A stretch of 13,799 nucleotides of DNA, from positions 1 to 13,799 of the forward strand of contig VBAE01000246.1 of the NCBI GenBank assembly GCA_005882415.1. The letters run 5' to 3'. This document shows, in pieces, positions 6,133-12,416 of this stretch; the first letter of the stretch is position 1; each line of letters opens with the position of its first letter. The notes beneath the pieces are model-generated. The model searched no databases and was not told the DNA's origin. It worked only from the letters and a program-made list of their open reading frames with translations. Origin of the DNA: Alphaproteobacteria bacterium. GTDB lineage: Bacteria > Pseudomonadota > Alphaproteobacteria > Sphingomonadales > Sphingomonadaceae. Made by a program: the position numbers and the translations under genes.

Positions 6133-8081
6133 TGCACGAGGAGGCGCTTCACGGCTATGTCGCCCGCGGCGCGACCAGCTTTCCGCAGGCGATCGGCCTT
6201 GCCAGCACTTGGGACCCGGAGCTGCTGACGCGGGTCTTCTCGGTGGCGGCGCGGGAGATGCGGGCGCGGGGCGCGACGCTGGCTCTGGCGCCGGTGGTCG
6301 ACGTCGCCCGCGATCCGCGCTGGGGCCGGATCGAGGAGACTTATGGCGAGGACCCGTATCTCGTCAGCGAGATGGGCCTTGCCGCGATCCGGGGGTTCCA
6401 GGGCGAGACCCTGCCGCTGAAGCCCAACAAGGTGTTCGTGACTTTGAAGCACCTGACCGGCCACGGCCAGCCGGAGAGCGGCACCAATGTCGGCCCGGCC
6501 AATCTCGGCGAGCGCGAGCTTCGCACCAACTTCTTCCCGCCGTTCGAGCGGGCGGTGAAGGAGCTTCCGGTGCGCTCGGTGATGGCGTCGTACAACGAGA
6601 TCGACGGCATTCCCTCGCACGCCAATCGCTGGCTTCTGACCGAGGTGCTGCGGGGCGAATGGGGGTTCAAGGGCGCGGTGGTCAGCGACTATTTCGCGAT
6701 CAAGGAGCTTGCCGGGCGGCATCATATGTTCGCCAATCTGGACGACGCCGCCGTGCGCGCGCTGGACGCGGGCGTCGATTCCGAGACTCCGGACGGGGAG
6801 GCTTATGCCAATCTTCCCGCGCTCGTCCGCTCCGGGCGGGTGCCGATGGCGGCGGTCGACACCGCGGTGCGCCGGATGCTGGAGATGAAGTTCGAGGCGG
6901 GGCTGTTCGAGAACCCTTATGCCGACGCCAAGGCCGCCGAGAAGAAGACTGCCACCCCGGACGCGATCGCTCTGGCCCGCGAGGCGGCGCGGGAGGCGAT
7001 GGTGCTCCTGAAGAACGACCAGGGCGTGCTGCCGCTCGACGCGGGCAAGATCAAGCGGCTGGCGGTGCTCGGCACCCATGCCCGCGATACGCCGATCGGC
7101 GGCTATAGCGACGAGCCGCGCCACGTGGTGAGCGTGCTCGAAGGCCTTCAGAACGAGGCGAAGGGCCGCTTCGCGGTCGACTATGCCGAAGGCGTGCGGA
7201 TCACCGAGAAGAGGGTGTGGGCCGCCGACGAAGTGAAATTGGTGCCGGAGGAGGTCAACCGGCGGCTGATCGCCGAAGCGGTGGAGACGGCGAAGAAGGC
7301 GGACGTGGTCGTGATGGTGCTCGGCGACAATGAGCAGACCAGCCGCGAAGCCTGGGCCGACACCCATCTCGGCGACCGCTCCTCGCTCGATCTGATCGGC
7401 CAGCAGGAAGATCTCGCACGCGCCGTGCTGGCGCTCGGCAAGCCGACGGTGGTGATCCTGCTCAACGGCCGGCCTTTGTCGGTGAACTATCTCGCCGGGA
7501 ATGCGCCGGCTCTGATCGAGGGTTGGTATCTCGGGCAGGAGACCGGGAATGCGGTCGCGGACGTGCTGTTCGGTCGCTCCAATCCGGGCGGCAAGCTGCC
7601 CGTCTCGATCGCGCGCAATGTCGGGCAACTGCCCATCTTCTACAACAGGAAGCCGACCGCCCGGCGCGGCTATCTGTTCGACACGACGGCGCCGCTTTAT
7701 CCGTTCGGCTACGGCCTCAGCTATACCAGCTTCGAGGTCGGGGCGCCGAAGCTTGCCCGGGACTCGATCGCAGTCGGCGAGAGCGTCAAGGTCAGCGTCG
7801 ATGTCGCCAACACCGGCCGCCGAGCGGGCGACGAGGTGGTGCAGCTCTATGTGCGGGACGAGCAGGCTTCGGTGACCCGGCCGGTGATCGAATTGAAGCG
7901 CTTCCGGCGGGTGACTCTGCAGCCGGGCGAGCGGCGGACGGTGACGTTCGAGCTGAAGCCGGACGACCTCGCTTTGTGGAACGTCGACATGAAGCGGGTG
8001 GTGGAGCCGGGCGATTTCACCATCTCCGCCGGGCCGAATTCCGTCGACCTCAAGGCGGCGAAGCTGACCGTTACCGGGTGA
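6132..8081 (+). CDS. GH3 beta-xylosidase/beta-glucosidase, main part (lacks N-terminus; frame-disrupted gene)
   Basis: 649 codons covering most of a GH3 exo-glycosidase that removes terminal xylose or glucose from oligosaccharides. It begins inside the conserved GIPILMHEEALHG motif. Then come VVDVARDPRWGRIEETYGED, the substrate-binding KHLTGHG and the catalytic nucleophile D186 in GAVVSDYFAI. The C-terminal (alpha/beta) sandwich follows (LLKNDQGVLPLD to FGRSNPGGKLP, with NEQTSREAW), and last a fibronectin III-like domain from about residue 545 (DVANTGRRAGDEVVQLYVRD). No signal peptide or first barrel strand is present in this frame; those lie in 5758-6132 one frame away. The ATG at 6132 overlaps the upstream TGA (TGATG), so re-initiation is possible. 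The product would lack about 125 residues plus the deleted stretch and is probably inactive or unexported. The 3' end overlaps the convergent prephenate dehydratase gene by 11 bases. The xylose operator upstream favours beta-xylosidase. Confidence 0.85.
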   Translation: MHEEALHGYVARGATSFPQAIGLASTWDPELLTRVFSVAAREMRARGATLALAPVVDVARDPRWGRIEETYGEDPYLVSEMGLAAIRGFQGETLPLKPNKVFVTLKHLTGHGQPESGTNVGPANLGERELRTNFFPPFERAVKELPVRSVMASYNEIDGIPSHANRWLLTEVLRGEWGFKGAVVSDYFAIKELAGRHHMFANLDDAAVRALDAGVDSETPDGEAYANLPALVRSGRVPMAAVDTAVRRMLEMKFEAGLFENPYADAKAAEKKTATPDAIALAREAAREAMVLLKNDQGVLPLDAGKIKRLAVLGTHARDTPIGGYSDEPRHVVSVLEGLQNEAKGRFAVDYAEGVRITEKRVWAADEVKLVPEEVNRRLIAEAVETAKKADVVVMVLGDNEQTSREAWADTHLGDRSSLDLIGQQEDLARAVLALGKPTVVILLNGRPLSVNYLAGNAPALIEGWYLGQETGNAVADVLFGRSNPGGKLPVSIARNVGQLPIFYNRKPTARRGYLFDTTAPLYPFGYGLSYTSFEVGAPKLARDSIAVGESVKVSVDVANTGRRAGDEVVQLYVRDEQASVTRPVIELKRFRRVTLQPGERRTVTFELKPDDLALWNVDMKRVVEPGDFTISAGPNSVDLKAAKLTVTG

Positions 8082-8595
8082 CGAGCGCGAAGCGGGTGGC
8101 GTTGCCGGGCTCGTCCTGCAAATCCTCCTGGAGAATGTTGAGGCCGTAGATCTTGGCCGCCGCCTCCGAGGCGAGCGCCGCCTTGTGGGATGCGATCAGG
8201 TCGCGGGCGGCGATGGCGGTGTTCGGCGCCTCCTCGGTGTCGAGGCCGAGCCGGGACAGGCTCCAGGCGCATTGCTTGAGCGCCATGATGTGGCTGACCG
8301 CGATCGTCAGGTCTTCCAGGCTGGAGCCGGGAAGGGCGAGCAAATGGAGCCGGATCGGGAGGCTGTGCTCCTCCGCGACCCGGAGGCCGGAGGCGGCAAG
8401 CGCTGCCATCGCTTCCTCGACCGGCCCGGCGATACTGTTTTCGACGGGGAGGATGGCGGCGTCGGCGGTCCGGGAGGAGACCATGTCGAGCGCCGCGGCG
8501 AAGGTCGGGCAGGCAACGGGCTCGGGGCTCGGGGCGAAGCGCCAAGCGGCCTCATGGCCGAAGGCGCCCGGCGCCCCTTGATAGGCGATCCTCAC
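8071..8595 (-). CDS. Prephenate dehydratase, catalytic domain only (no ACT domain)
   Basis: A 174-residue protein that decarboxylates and dehydrates prephenate to phenylpyruvate, the step committed to phenylalanine. It begins RIAYQGAPGAFGHEAAWRF, continues with ILPVENSIAGPVEEAM and the LHLLALPGSS and SHIMALKQC segments, and ends with EPGNATRFALVTR. That last segment carries the family's TRF motif, whose threonine (T167) is catalytic in this family. Typical bacterial PheA-type enzymes continue for about 80-100 more residues as a phenylalanine-binding ACT domain; this one stops three residues after ALV. The GTG start at 8595 overlaps the TGA of the upstream fusion gene (GTGA), and homology begins exactly there, although the frame is open to 8679. 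Coupled translation and physical partnership with the fusion enzyme are likely. Lack of ACT suggests insensitivity to feedback by phenylalanine. Confidence 0.88.
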   Translation of the reverse strand: MRIAYQGAPGAFGHEAAWRFAPSPEPVACPTFAAALDMVSSRTADAAILPVENSIAGPVEEAMAALAASGLRVAEEHSLPIRLHLLALPGSSLEDLTIAVSHIMALKQCAWSLSRLGLDTEEAPNTAIAARDLIASHKAALASEAAAKIYGLNILQEDLQDEPGNATRFALVTR

Positions 8596-10322
8596 GCGGC
8601 GAGCGCGCGTCCCGCAAGCCGGCCGGCGACTTCGGCGGCGAGCTCCAGCGCCTGGCTCCGGTTCAGCCGCGGGTCGCAATGGCTGCGGTAGCGCGTGCCG
8701 AGATCGGCTTCACCCACCGTGCCGCCGACGCATTCGGTGACGTCGCCGCCGGTCAGCTCGAGGTGGATTCCGCCGGCATGGACGCGCTCGGCTTGCGCGA
8801 TGTCGAGGAAGGCGCGGGTTTCGGCGATGATGTCGGTCAGGTGGCGCGTCTTGGTGCCGCCGGAGCTGCGGCCGTTGCCGTGCATCGGATCGATCGCCCA
8901 GACCACGTTCCGCCCCCGCACCGCCCGCATCAGGCGCGGGAGGTGGCGGCCGATCGCGCCTGCGCCGAAGCGGCCGATGAGGAGAAGGCGGCCGGCCTCG
9001 TCGTGCGGGTCGAGCCGGTCGCAGAGGCGGCGGAGCTCGTCGGCGCTCATCGTCGGCCCGCATTTTAGGCCGATCGGATTGGCGATGCCGCGCGCATATT
9101 CGACATGGGCGCCGTCCAGTTGCCGGGTGCGGTCGCCGATCCAGAGCAGGTGCCCGGAGCCCGCCCACCAGCGGCGGGTGGCGGCGTCGAAGCGGGTCAG
9201 CGCCTGCTCGTTGTTGAGCAGCAGCGCTTCGTGGCTGGTCCAGGTCGGTCCGGCATCCGCCACTGCATCCAGGCCGCCGAGCAGGGCCGCGGTTGCGCGG
9301 GACTGGCGGTGGGCGCGGAGCAGGCGCTCGGGCTCGGGGGTGCGGGCGGCGTGGGTGAAGTCGGCGCCGTTAACCGCGTCGCCGCGATAGGCGGGGAGGG
9401 TGAGGCCGTCCCGTGTCTCGAGCAGCTCGGAGCGCGGCTTCGCGAACTGGCCGGCGATGCGGGCGAGGCGGATCACGTCCTTACCCGACGCGTGGGCGAT
9501 CGTCGCCGCCATGTCGAGCAGCAGGGAATGGGTGCCGACGACCTTTTCGCTGCCGAATTCGGCGAAGCTCTCGGCGCAGTCGCCGCCCTGGATCAGGAAG
9601 CTGCGGCCCGCCGCAACGTCGGCGAGGGCGGATTTGAGCGGGAGGGTGGAGGGGAGGGTGACGACCGGCTCCGCTTGGGCGAGTTCCTCCTCGACCCGGG
9701 CGAGAGAGCCGGCGTCGGGCCAGGCGGGCATCTGTGCCGCCTTGTGCTGCCGCCAGGAAGCGGGGGTCCAGGCGGGGGCCAAAGCGGGCGGCTTCAGCCA
9801 GTCCGCCGCGGCGACACGCCCGGCGCACCAGGCGAGCGGGGTTCCGTTCGCGGCGTCGATGCGGTCGAACAGGGTGAGAGCGCCGCACTCGATCGGCGCG
9901 GGGAGGATTGCGATCGCCTCGCTGGTGCGGGCGGCATCCAGCGCGTCGGCGAGGGTTGCGGCTTGGGAGAGCTGCATGGCCGAGCCGTAGAGGCGGCGCA
10001 GCGGGGCTTCAAGCCGGAGCGGATCGAGGCCGGGGGCGAGGATGATCTCCGTCCGGCGCTGGGCCTGGAGACTGTGCGCCATCAGCTCGCGCCAGATGTC
10101 GGCGACAGCCTCGGGAGAAGCGTGCACCGCGCGGCCCTGGAGGCGGGCGACGATCTCGGCCTGGCGGCGCGGGCGAAGCGCCAGAGTGCCGCCGCCCTCG
10201 TCGGCCTTGGCTTCGGCGATTGCGGCGGTCGCGGCGAGGCGGCAGTCGATCAAAGCGAGGATCGCGTCGTCGAGTGAATCGAGCTCGGCGCGCAGTGCGG
10301 CGAGCGGCATGTGTCTGGTCAT
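8592..10322 (-). CDS. Chorismate mutase - class II DAHP synthase fusion protein
   Basis: A 576-residue cytoplasmic fusion joining the first shikimate step to the branch point of Phe/Tyr synthesis. Residues 1-90 form an AroQ-type chorismate mutase, LRAELDSLDDAILALID to AEAKA, with R11, R28 and K39 in the active-site positions. Residues about 95-175 form a short linker domain (SAMQLSQAATLADALDAARTS and AIAILPAP) that looks like a decayed prephenate-dehydratase-like lobe. Residues about 188-576 are class II (plant-like) DAHP synthase: SWRQHKAAQMPAWPD; metal ligands C249 (GGDCAESF), H481 (DPMHGN), E522 (HLELTGGD) and D550 (CDPRLN); and IAGQFAKPRS, TSHEALLL and GDRTRQLDGAH. The stretch between ATAALL and TWTSHE is about 50 residues shorter than in housekeeping class II enzymes as I remember them, resembling the short (type II-beta) form. 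The ATG at 10322 has AGAAGGG four bases upstream. It follows a Phe-rich leader and overlaps the prephenate dehydratase gene. Confidence 0.88.
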   Translation of the reverse strand: MTRHMPLAALRAELDSLDDAILALIDCRLAATAAIAEAKADEGGGTLALRPRRQAEIVARLQGRAVHASPEAVADIWRELMAHSLQAQRRTEIILAPGLDPLRLEAPLRRLYGSAMQLSQAATLADALDAARTSEAIAILPAPIECGALTLFDRIDAANGTPLAWCAGRVAAADWLKPPALAPAWTPASWRQHKAAQMPAWPDAGSLARVEEELAQAEPVVTLPSTLPLKSALADVAAGRSFLIQGGDCAESFAEFGSEKVVGTHSLLLDMAATIAHASGKDVIRLARIAGQFAKPRSELLETRDGLTLPAYRGDAVNGADFTHAARTPEPERLLRAHRQSRATAALLGGLDAVADAGPTWTSHEALLLNNEQALTRFDAATRRWWAGSGHLLWIGDRTRQLDGAHVEYARGIANPIGLKCGPTMSADELRRLCDRLDPHDEAGRLLLIGRFGAGAIGRHLPRLMRAVRGRNVVWAIDPMHGNGRSSGGTKTRHLTDIIAETRAFLDIAQAERVHAGGIHLELTGGDVTECVGGTVGEADLGTRYRSHCDPRLNRSQALELAAEVAGRLAGRALAA

Positions 10323-10414
10323 GGGACCCTTCTCTTCGCCGCCCGCGCCCGCAAAGGAGCAGCCGGAAACGGCGCTTTCAGCTCAGAATTTGAAGAAGTT
10401 CAGCGACGGATTTC

Positions 10415-10438
10415 CCGGCACGCCCTCAGGCGTACCGG
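10415..10438 (-). promoter_or_regulatory. Strong hairpin overlapping the leader stop codon (possible attenuator element)
   Basis: On the minus strand CCGGTACGCC and GGCGTGCCGG pair over ten positions, with one G-T wobble, around a TGAG loop that contains the leader peptide's stop codon. It lies just after the Phe codons. A ribosome stalled at those codons or finishing at the stop would determine whether it forms. No T-run follows (GAAATCC), so it may be the pause or alternative stem rather than the terminator itself. Confidence 0.5.
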
Positions 10439-10503
10439 CCGCTAAACGAGCTGATAAAGAAGGTGCGGGCCGAGGAGCGGGCGGTAGTCTGTCCGTTCGT
10501 CAT
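10426..10503 (-). CDS. Phe-rich leader peptide of the aromatic operon (putative attenuator)
   Basis: A 25-codon open frame starts at ATG 10503 and stops at TGA 10428-10426, 103 bases before the DAHP synthase fusion. Its C-terminal part reads RTFFISSFSGRYA, with Phe at positions 15, 16 and 20 and Tyr at 24, an aromatic run next to the downstream genes for Phe synthesis. A plausible ribosome site, GGGGA, lies seven bases upstream. A ten-pair hairpin covers the stop codon. By analogy with phe and trp leader peptides of proteobacteria, stalling at Phe codons when charged tRNA-Phe is scarce would change downstream RNA folding and raise expression. The function is inferred from composition and position only; three Phe codons in 25 could be chance. 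Confidence 0.5.
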   Translation of the reverse strand: MTNGQTTARSSARTFFISSFSGRYA

Positions 10504-10541
10504 GGCGTCGTCCCCGATCGGCCGAAGCTGGCCGCCACTGG

Positions 10542-10570
10542 AAGCTGCCTGCCGGTCTCCTATCTGTCAA
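10542..10570 (-). promoter_or_regulatory. Candidate promoter of the aromatic operon
   Basis: TTGACA, a perfect -35 hexamer, lies on the minus strand at 10570-10565. Seventeen bases downstream the -10 position reads CAGCTT (10547-10542), a poor match. A start site near 10535 would put about 30 bases in front of the leader peptide ATG, the usual spacing for attenuated operons. The -35 is convincing; the -10 is not. Confidence 0.4.
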
Positions 10571-10698
10571 GCCGTTGAATTTATCGGAGACGGAGCTCGG
10601 CGCAACCGGGCAACGGCCGCGGACGGAGCGTGGGATGTCGTAGTGCCCATTCATCATGCCGACGGAGGGACCCATCATGGTAGTACTTTGATGGGAAC

Positions 10699-10778
10699 CC
10701 CGATCCGGCATCCATGAACACGGATCGGGACAAGTTCTCGCTGACCTGTGTTCATGGATCCCGGGTCGAGCCCGGGAT
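10699..10778. repeat. Cluster of nested inverted repeats (REP-like)
   Basis: Three inverted repeats are packed together. CCCGATCC at 10699-10706 pairs with GGATCGGG at 10722-10729. ATCCATGAACAC at 10710-10721 pairs perfectly with GTGTTCATGGAT at 10748-10759. ATCCCGGG at 10758-10765 pairs with CCCGGGAT at 10771-10778. The last unit, CCCGGGTCGAGCCCGGG, is a type I associate with dispersed palindromes in many alphaproteobacteria. It lies 13 bases past the stop of the gene at 10791 and before the aromatic promoter, so it may also act as a transcript end or mRNA-stabilising structure. Confidence 0.72.
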
Positions 10779-10790
10779 GACGGGGTCTCG

Positions 10791-11285
10791 TTAGCTGATG
10801 CTGATGTCCGTCACGTAGAATTGCGGGATTTCGGCGTCGCTGGCGTTCTGGAACCAGAGGCCGTCGAGCTGGATGTTGCCGGCGCCCAGCTGGGAGAGCG
10901 GGGTCTCGACCTGGGTCCAGCCGTCGGCCTTCAGGGTCAGGAGCTTGCCTTCGCCGACGATCTTGCCGCCGGAGATGGCGAAGATGCGCACCTTCTGCCC
11001 GCCGGGAGCGCCGCCCTGGATGAGGAAGCTCAGCTTTTTATACGGCGCGGTCGCGATGGGGTCGTGGTGGAGGTAGAGCGCCTGCCAGGGGCCGGCATCG
11101 ACCCGGATCGGGCGGCGCTGGCTTCCGTTCAGCTCCAGGCTGAGCTCGGTCCGCCCCCAGCTCCAATTCTGCCAGCCGTCGCCCAATGCCTTGTCGTAGA
11201 CAACGAGCGCGCCCGGCTTCGGTGCGTCCGCGGCCATTGCCGGCGCGGCCAGCAGGGCCGCAGCCAATAGGATTCCTCTGAACAT
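10791..11285 (-). CDS. Small secreted beta-sandwich protein, carbohydrate-binding-like
   Basis: A 164-residue exported protein. The ATG at 11285 opens a clear signal peptide, MFRGILLAAALLAAPAMAADA, with cleavage expected after AMA. The mature part, VVYDKALGDGWQNWSWG, later PWQALYLHHDP, KKLSFLIQGG, DGWTQVETPLSQLG and LDGLWFQNAS with YVTDISIS, resembles galactose-binding-type beta-sandwich modules attached to secreted glycosidases. Here the module stands alone with no catalytic domain. The frame is open to 11333, but that would place the LacI-type operator at 11309-11322 inside the gene; the start at 11285 has CGGAGG five bases upstream and is preferred. The protein may bind polysaccharide at the cell surface or in the periplasm. 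The ligand is unknown, and the assignment as a binding module is by pattern only. Confidence 0.72.
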   Translation of the reverse strand: MFRGILLAAALLAAPAMAADAPKPGALVVYDKALGDGWQNWSWGRTELSLELNGSQRRPIRVDAGPWQALYLHHDPIATAPYKKLSFLIQGGAPGGQKVRIFAISGGKIVGEGKLLTLKADGWTQVETPLSQLGAGNIQLDGLWFQNASDAEIPQFYVTDISIS

Positions 11286-11308
11286 CCATCCCTCCGACGC
11301 AGAAACAC

Positions 11309-11322
11309 CGTTAACGCTAACA
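11309..11322. promoter_or_regulatory. LacI-type operator before the secreted beta-sandwich gene
   Basis: On the minus strand TGTTAGCGTTAACG is identical for 13 bases to the operator at 4446-4459, in the opposite orientation relative to its gene. It lies in the 61-base gap between the cupin stop and the ATG at 11285, 24 bases from that start. This suggests an internal, separately controlled promoter there and co-regulation with the transporter-xylD operon. Confidence 0.68.
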
Positions 11323-11346
11323 CATCGGTCCAAGCTGTAAATCCCC

Positions 11347-12387
11347 TCAGCGGCCTTGCAGCATCCGCACGAGGAACTGGCGGATCACCTTTCGCAGCTG
11401 CGGCGTGGACTGGCCGTGAATGCCCTGGCGCGCTGGCGGCAGGTGAGCAGCAGGATCGTCGCCGCGCTTGAACACCCAATGGTCGAACAAAGCCCGCCAA
11501 GCCTCGCGCTGCGGCTCCGGGAGATGGGCGATGGTGAGGATGCCGTGGCCGAGCGCGTGGAGCGGCGAGCCCGCGTCGGGCGGCGCATCGCTCCACCAAT
11601 AATTGACCAGCAGGTTGAAATCGCCCTCGGACTGGACGTGGTGCCACCACAGGCTCGGGATGAAGATCGCGTCGCCCGGCTCGAGGTCGGCGAAGCGCGC
11701 GTTGGCGAGGGCGTCGCGGAAGCGGGGATATTTGTCGAAATCGGGGTTCGCCAAGTCGACCATGGAGGTCGGCTGGCCGGCCACCGTATTGTCGATCGGG
11801 CCGGGGTAGAGGTTCACCACCTGGGAGGGCGGGAAGAGCGTGAAGCGGCGCTTGCCGCGGACGACTGCGGCGACATTGTCGGCCTCGTCATAATGGGCGG
11901 CGATGCGCGTCTTGCCGCCGATCCAGATTTTGGGTTCGGCGAGCTTGTCGCGGAGCAATGGGAGGGCGTTCTCGCGCTCGAAGCCGGGGAGGGTTCGGGC
12001 GATAGGGAGGGAGCCGGCGTAGATGGCGAGCTTCTGCGGCCGGCCGGAATTGGCGATGAGCTCGGTGGCCAGCGCGGTGACTCGGGTCTCGACCCGGCCG
12101 AAGTTGAAGCCGCTCATGTCGTCGGTGAAGAAGAAGCGGCCGTCGACTTCGGGCGGGGCGACCATTGCCTTGACCGGAACCCCGCTGTCGAAGCGGGCGA
12201 GATAGTCGCGGGTGCGCTCGGGCGGCTCACCGGCGAGGGCGACGGCGGGCCAGTCTGCGACGAGGCCGCGCAGGATCGCCGGCTCGTAGCGCGTGGCGAT
12301 TTCGGTGCGGAAGATTTCCGCATCGACGTTGTGCCATTCGCGGATGGGGGTGGCGGCGGGGAGGTTTGAAGACATCGCCGACGGCAT
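11347..12387 (-). CDS. Cupin-like (JmjC/FIH-type) Fe(II)/2-oxoglutarate oxygenase-like protein
   Basis: A 346-residue protein of the Cupin_8/JmjC-like group. The double-stranded beta-helix carries an H-x-D iron motif, H165-Y-D167 in IAAHYDEADN, and the distal histidine in FIPSLWWHHVQS (H249 or H250). VNYWW follows, much as in factor-inhibiting HIF hydroxylase. These residues argue for an active iron- and 2-oxoglutarate-dependent oxygenase that hydroxylates a protein or small molecule. The substrate is unknown. Relatives of this type often accompany TonB receptors and glycoside hydrolases in Caulobacter and sphingomonad sugar loci (Pass1-related proteins, from memory). It starts 29 bases after the GH87-like gene, so the two are probably cotranscribed. 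The ATG at 12387 has a weak AAGG about eight bases upstream; the ATG at 12375 is possible and has no clear ribosome site. Confidence 0.8.
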   Translation of the reverse strand: MPSAMSSNLPAATPIREWHNVDAEIFRTEIATRYEPAILRGLVADWPAVALAGEPPERTRDYLARFDSGVPVKAMVAPPEVDGRFFFTDDMSGFNFGRVETRVTALATELIANSGRPQKLAIYAGSLPIARTLPGFERENALPLLRDKLAEPKIWIGGKTRIAAHYDEADNVAAVVRGKRRFTLFPPSQVVNLYPGPIDNTVAGQPTSMVDLANPDFDKYPRFRDALANARFADLEPGDAIFIPSLWWHHVQSEGDFNLLVNYWWSDAPPDAGSPLHALGHGILTIAHLPEPQREAWRALFDHWVFKRGDDPAAHLPPARQGIHGQSTPQLRKVIRQFLVRMLQGR

Positions 12388-12416
12388 TGCCGCGCCTTGC
12401 GGCGATTGCCAAGCGC

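Larger units (their letters stand above)
10323..10790. other. Intergenic region between the secreted beta-sandwich gene and the aromatic operon
   Basis: About 470 bases with no full-length gene. On the minus strand it holds, from right to left, an inverted-repeat cluster (10699-10778), a featureless stretch of about 130 bases, a candidate promoter (10542-10570), a 25-codon leader peptide (10426-10503) with a strong hairpin on its stop codon, and about 90 bases of untranslated leader before the DAHP synthase fusion. In that last stretch GAGC/GCTC and GCCG/CGGC segments (about 10355-10385) could form a weak second stem. An 89-codon reading frame at 10442-10711 has no homology or ribosome site that I can see. 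Confidence 0.6.

Noticed and set aside
6018..7628. 536-codon minus-strand frame opposite the GH3 gene
   Set aside because: It lies antisense to strongly conserved GH3 motifs, is H- and R-rich and has no ribosome site; a shadow frame.
9105..10277. 390-codon plus-strand frame opposite the DAHP synthase fusion
   Set aside because: G- and E-rich shadow without recognisable domains; the opposite strand has all class II DAHP synthase metal ligands.
10676..10692. Possible fourth LacI box (TGGTAGTACTTT) in the intergenic region
   Set aside because: It lacks the central CpG and the right half-site, and it is not near a gene start.
10442..10711. 89-codon minus-strand frame in the intergenic region
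   Set aside because: It has no ribosome site or domain and crosses the candidate promoter and the repeat; the 25-codon frame inside it is better supported.
10758..10778. CCCGGG hairpin as a rho-independent terminator
   Set aside because: There is no T-tract after the stem on the minus strand; it is better described as a repeat unit.
11356..12369. 337-codon plus-strand frame opposite the cupin gene
   Set aside because: No family pattern; the minus strand has the H-Y-D and WWHH iron motifs.
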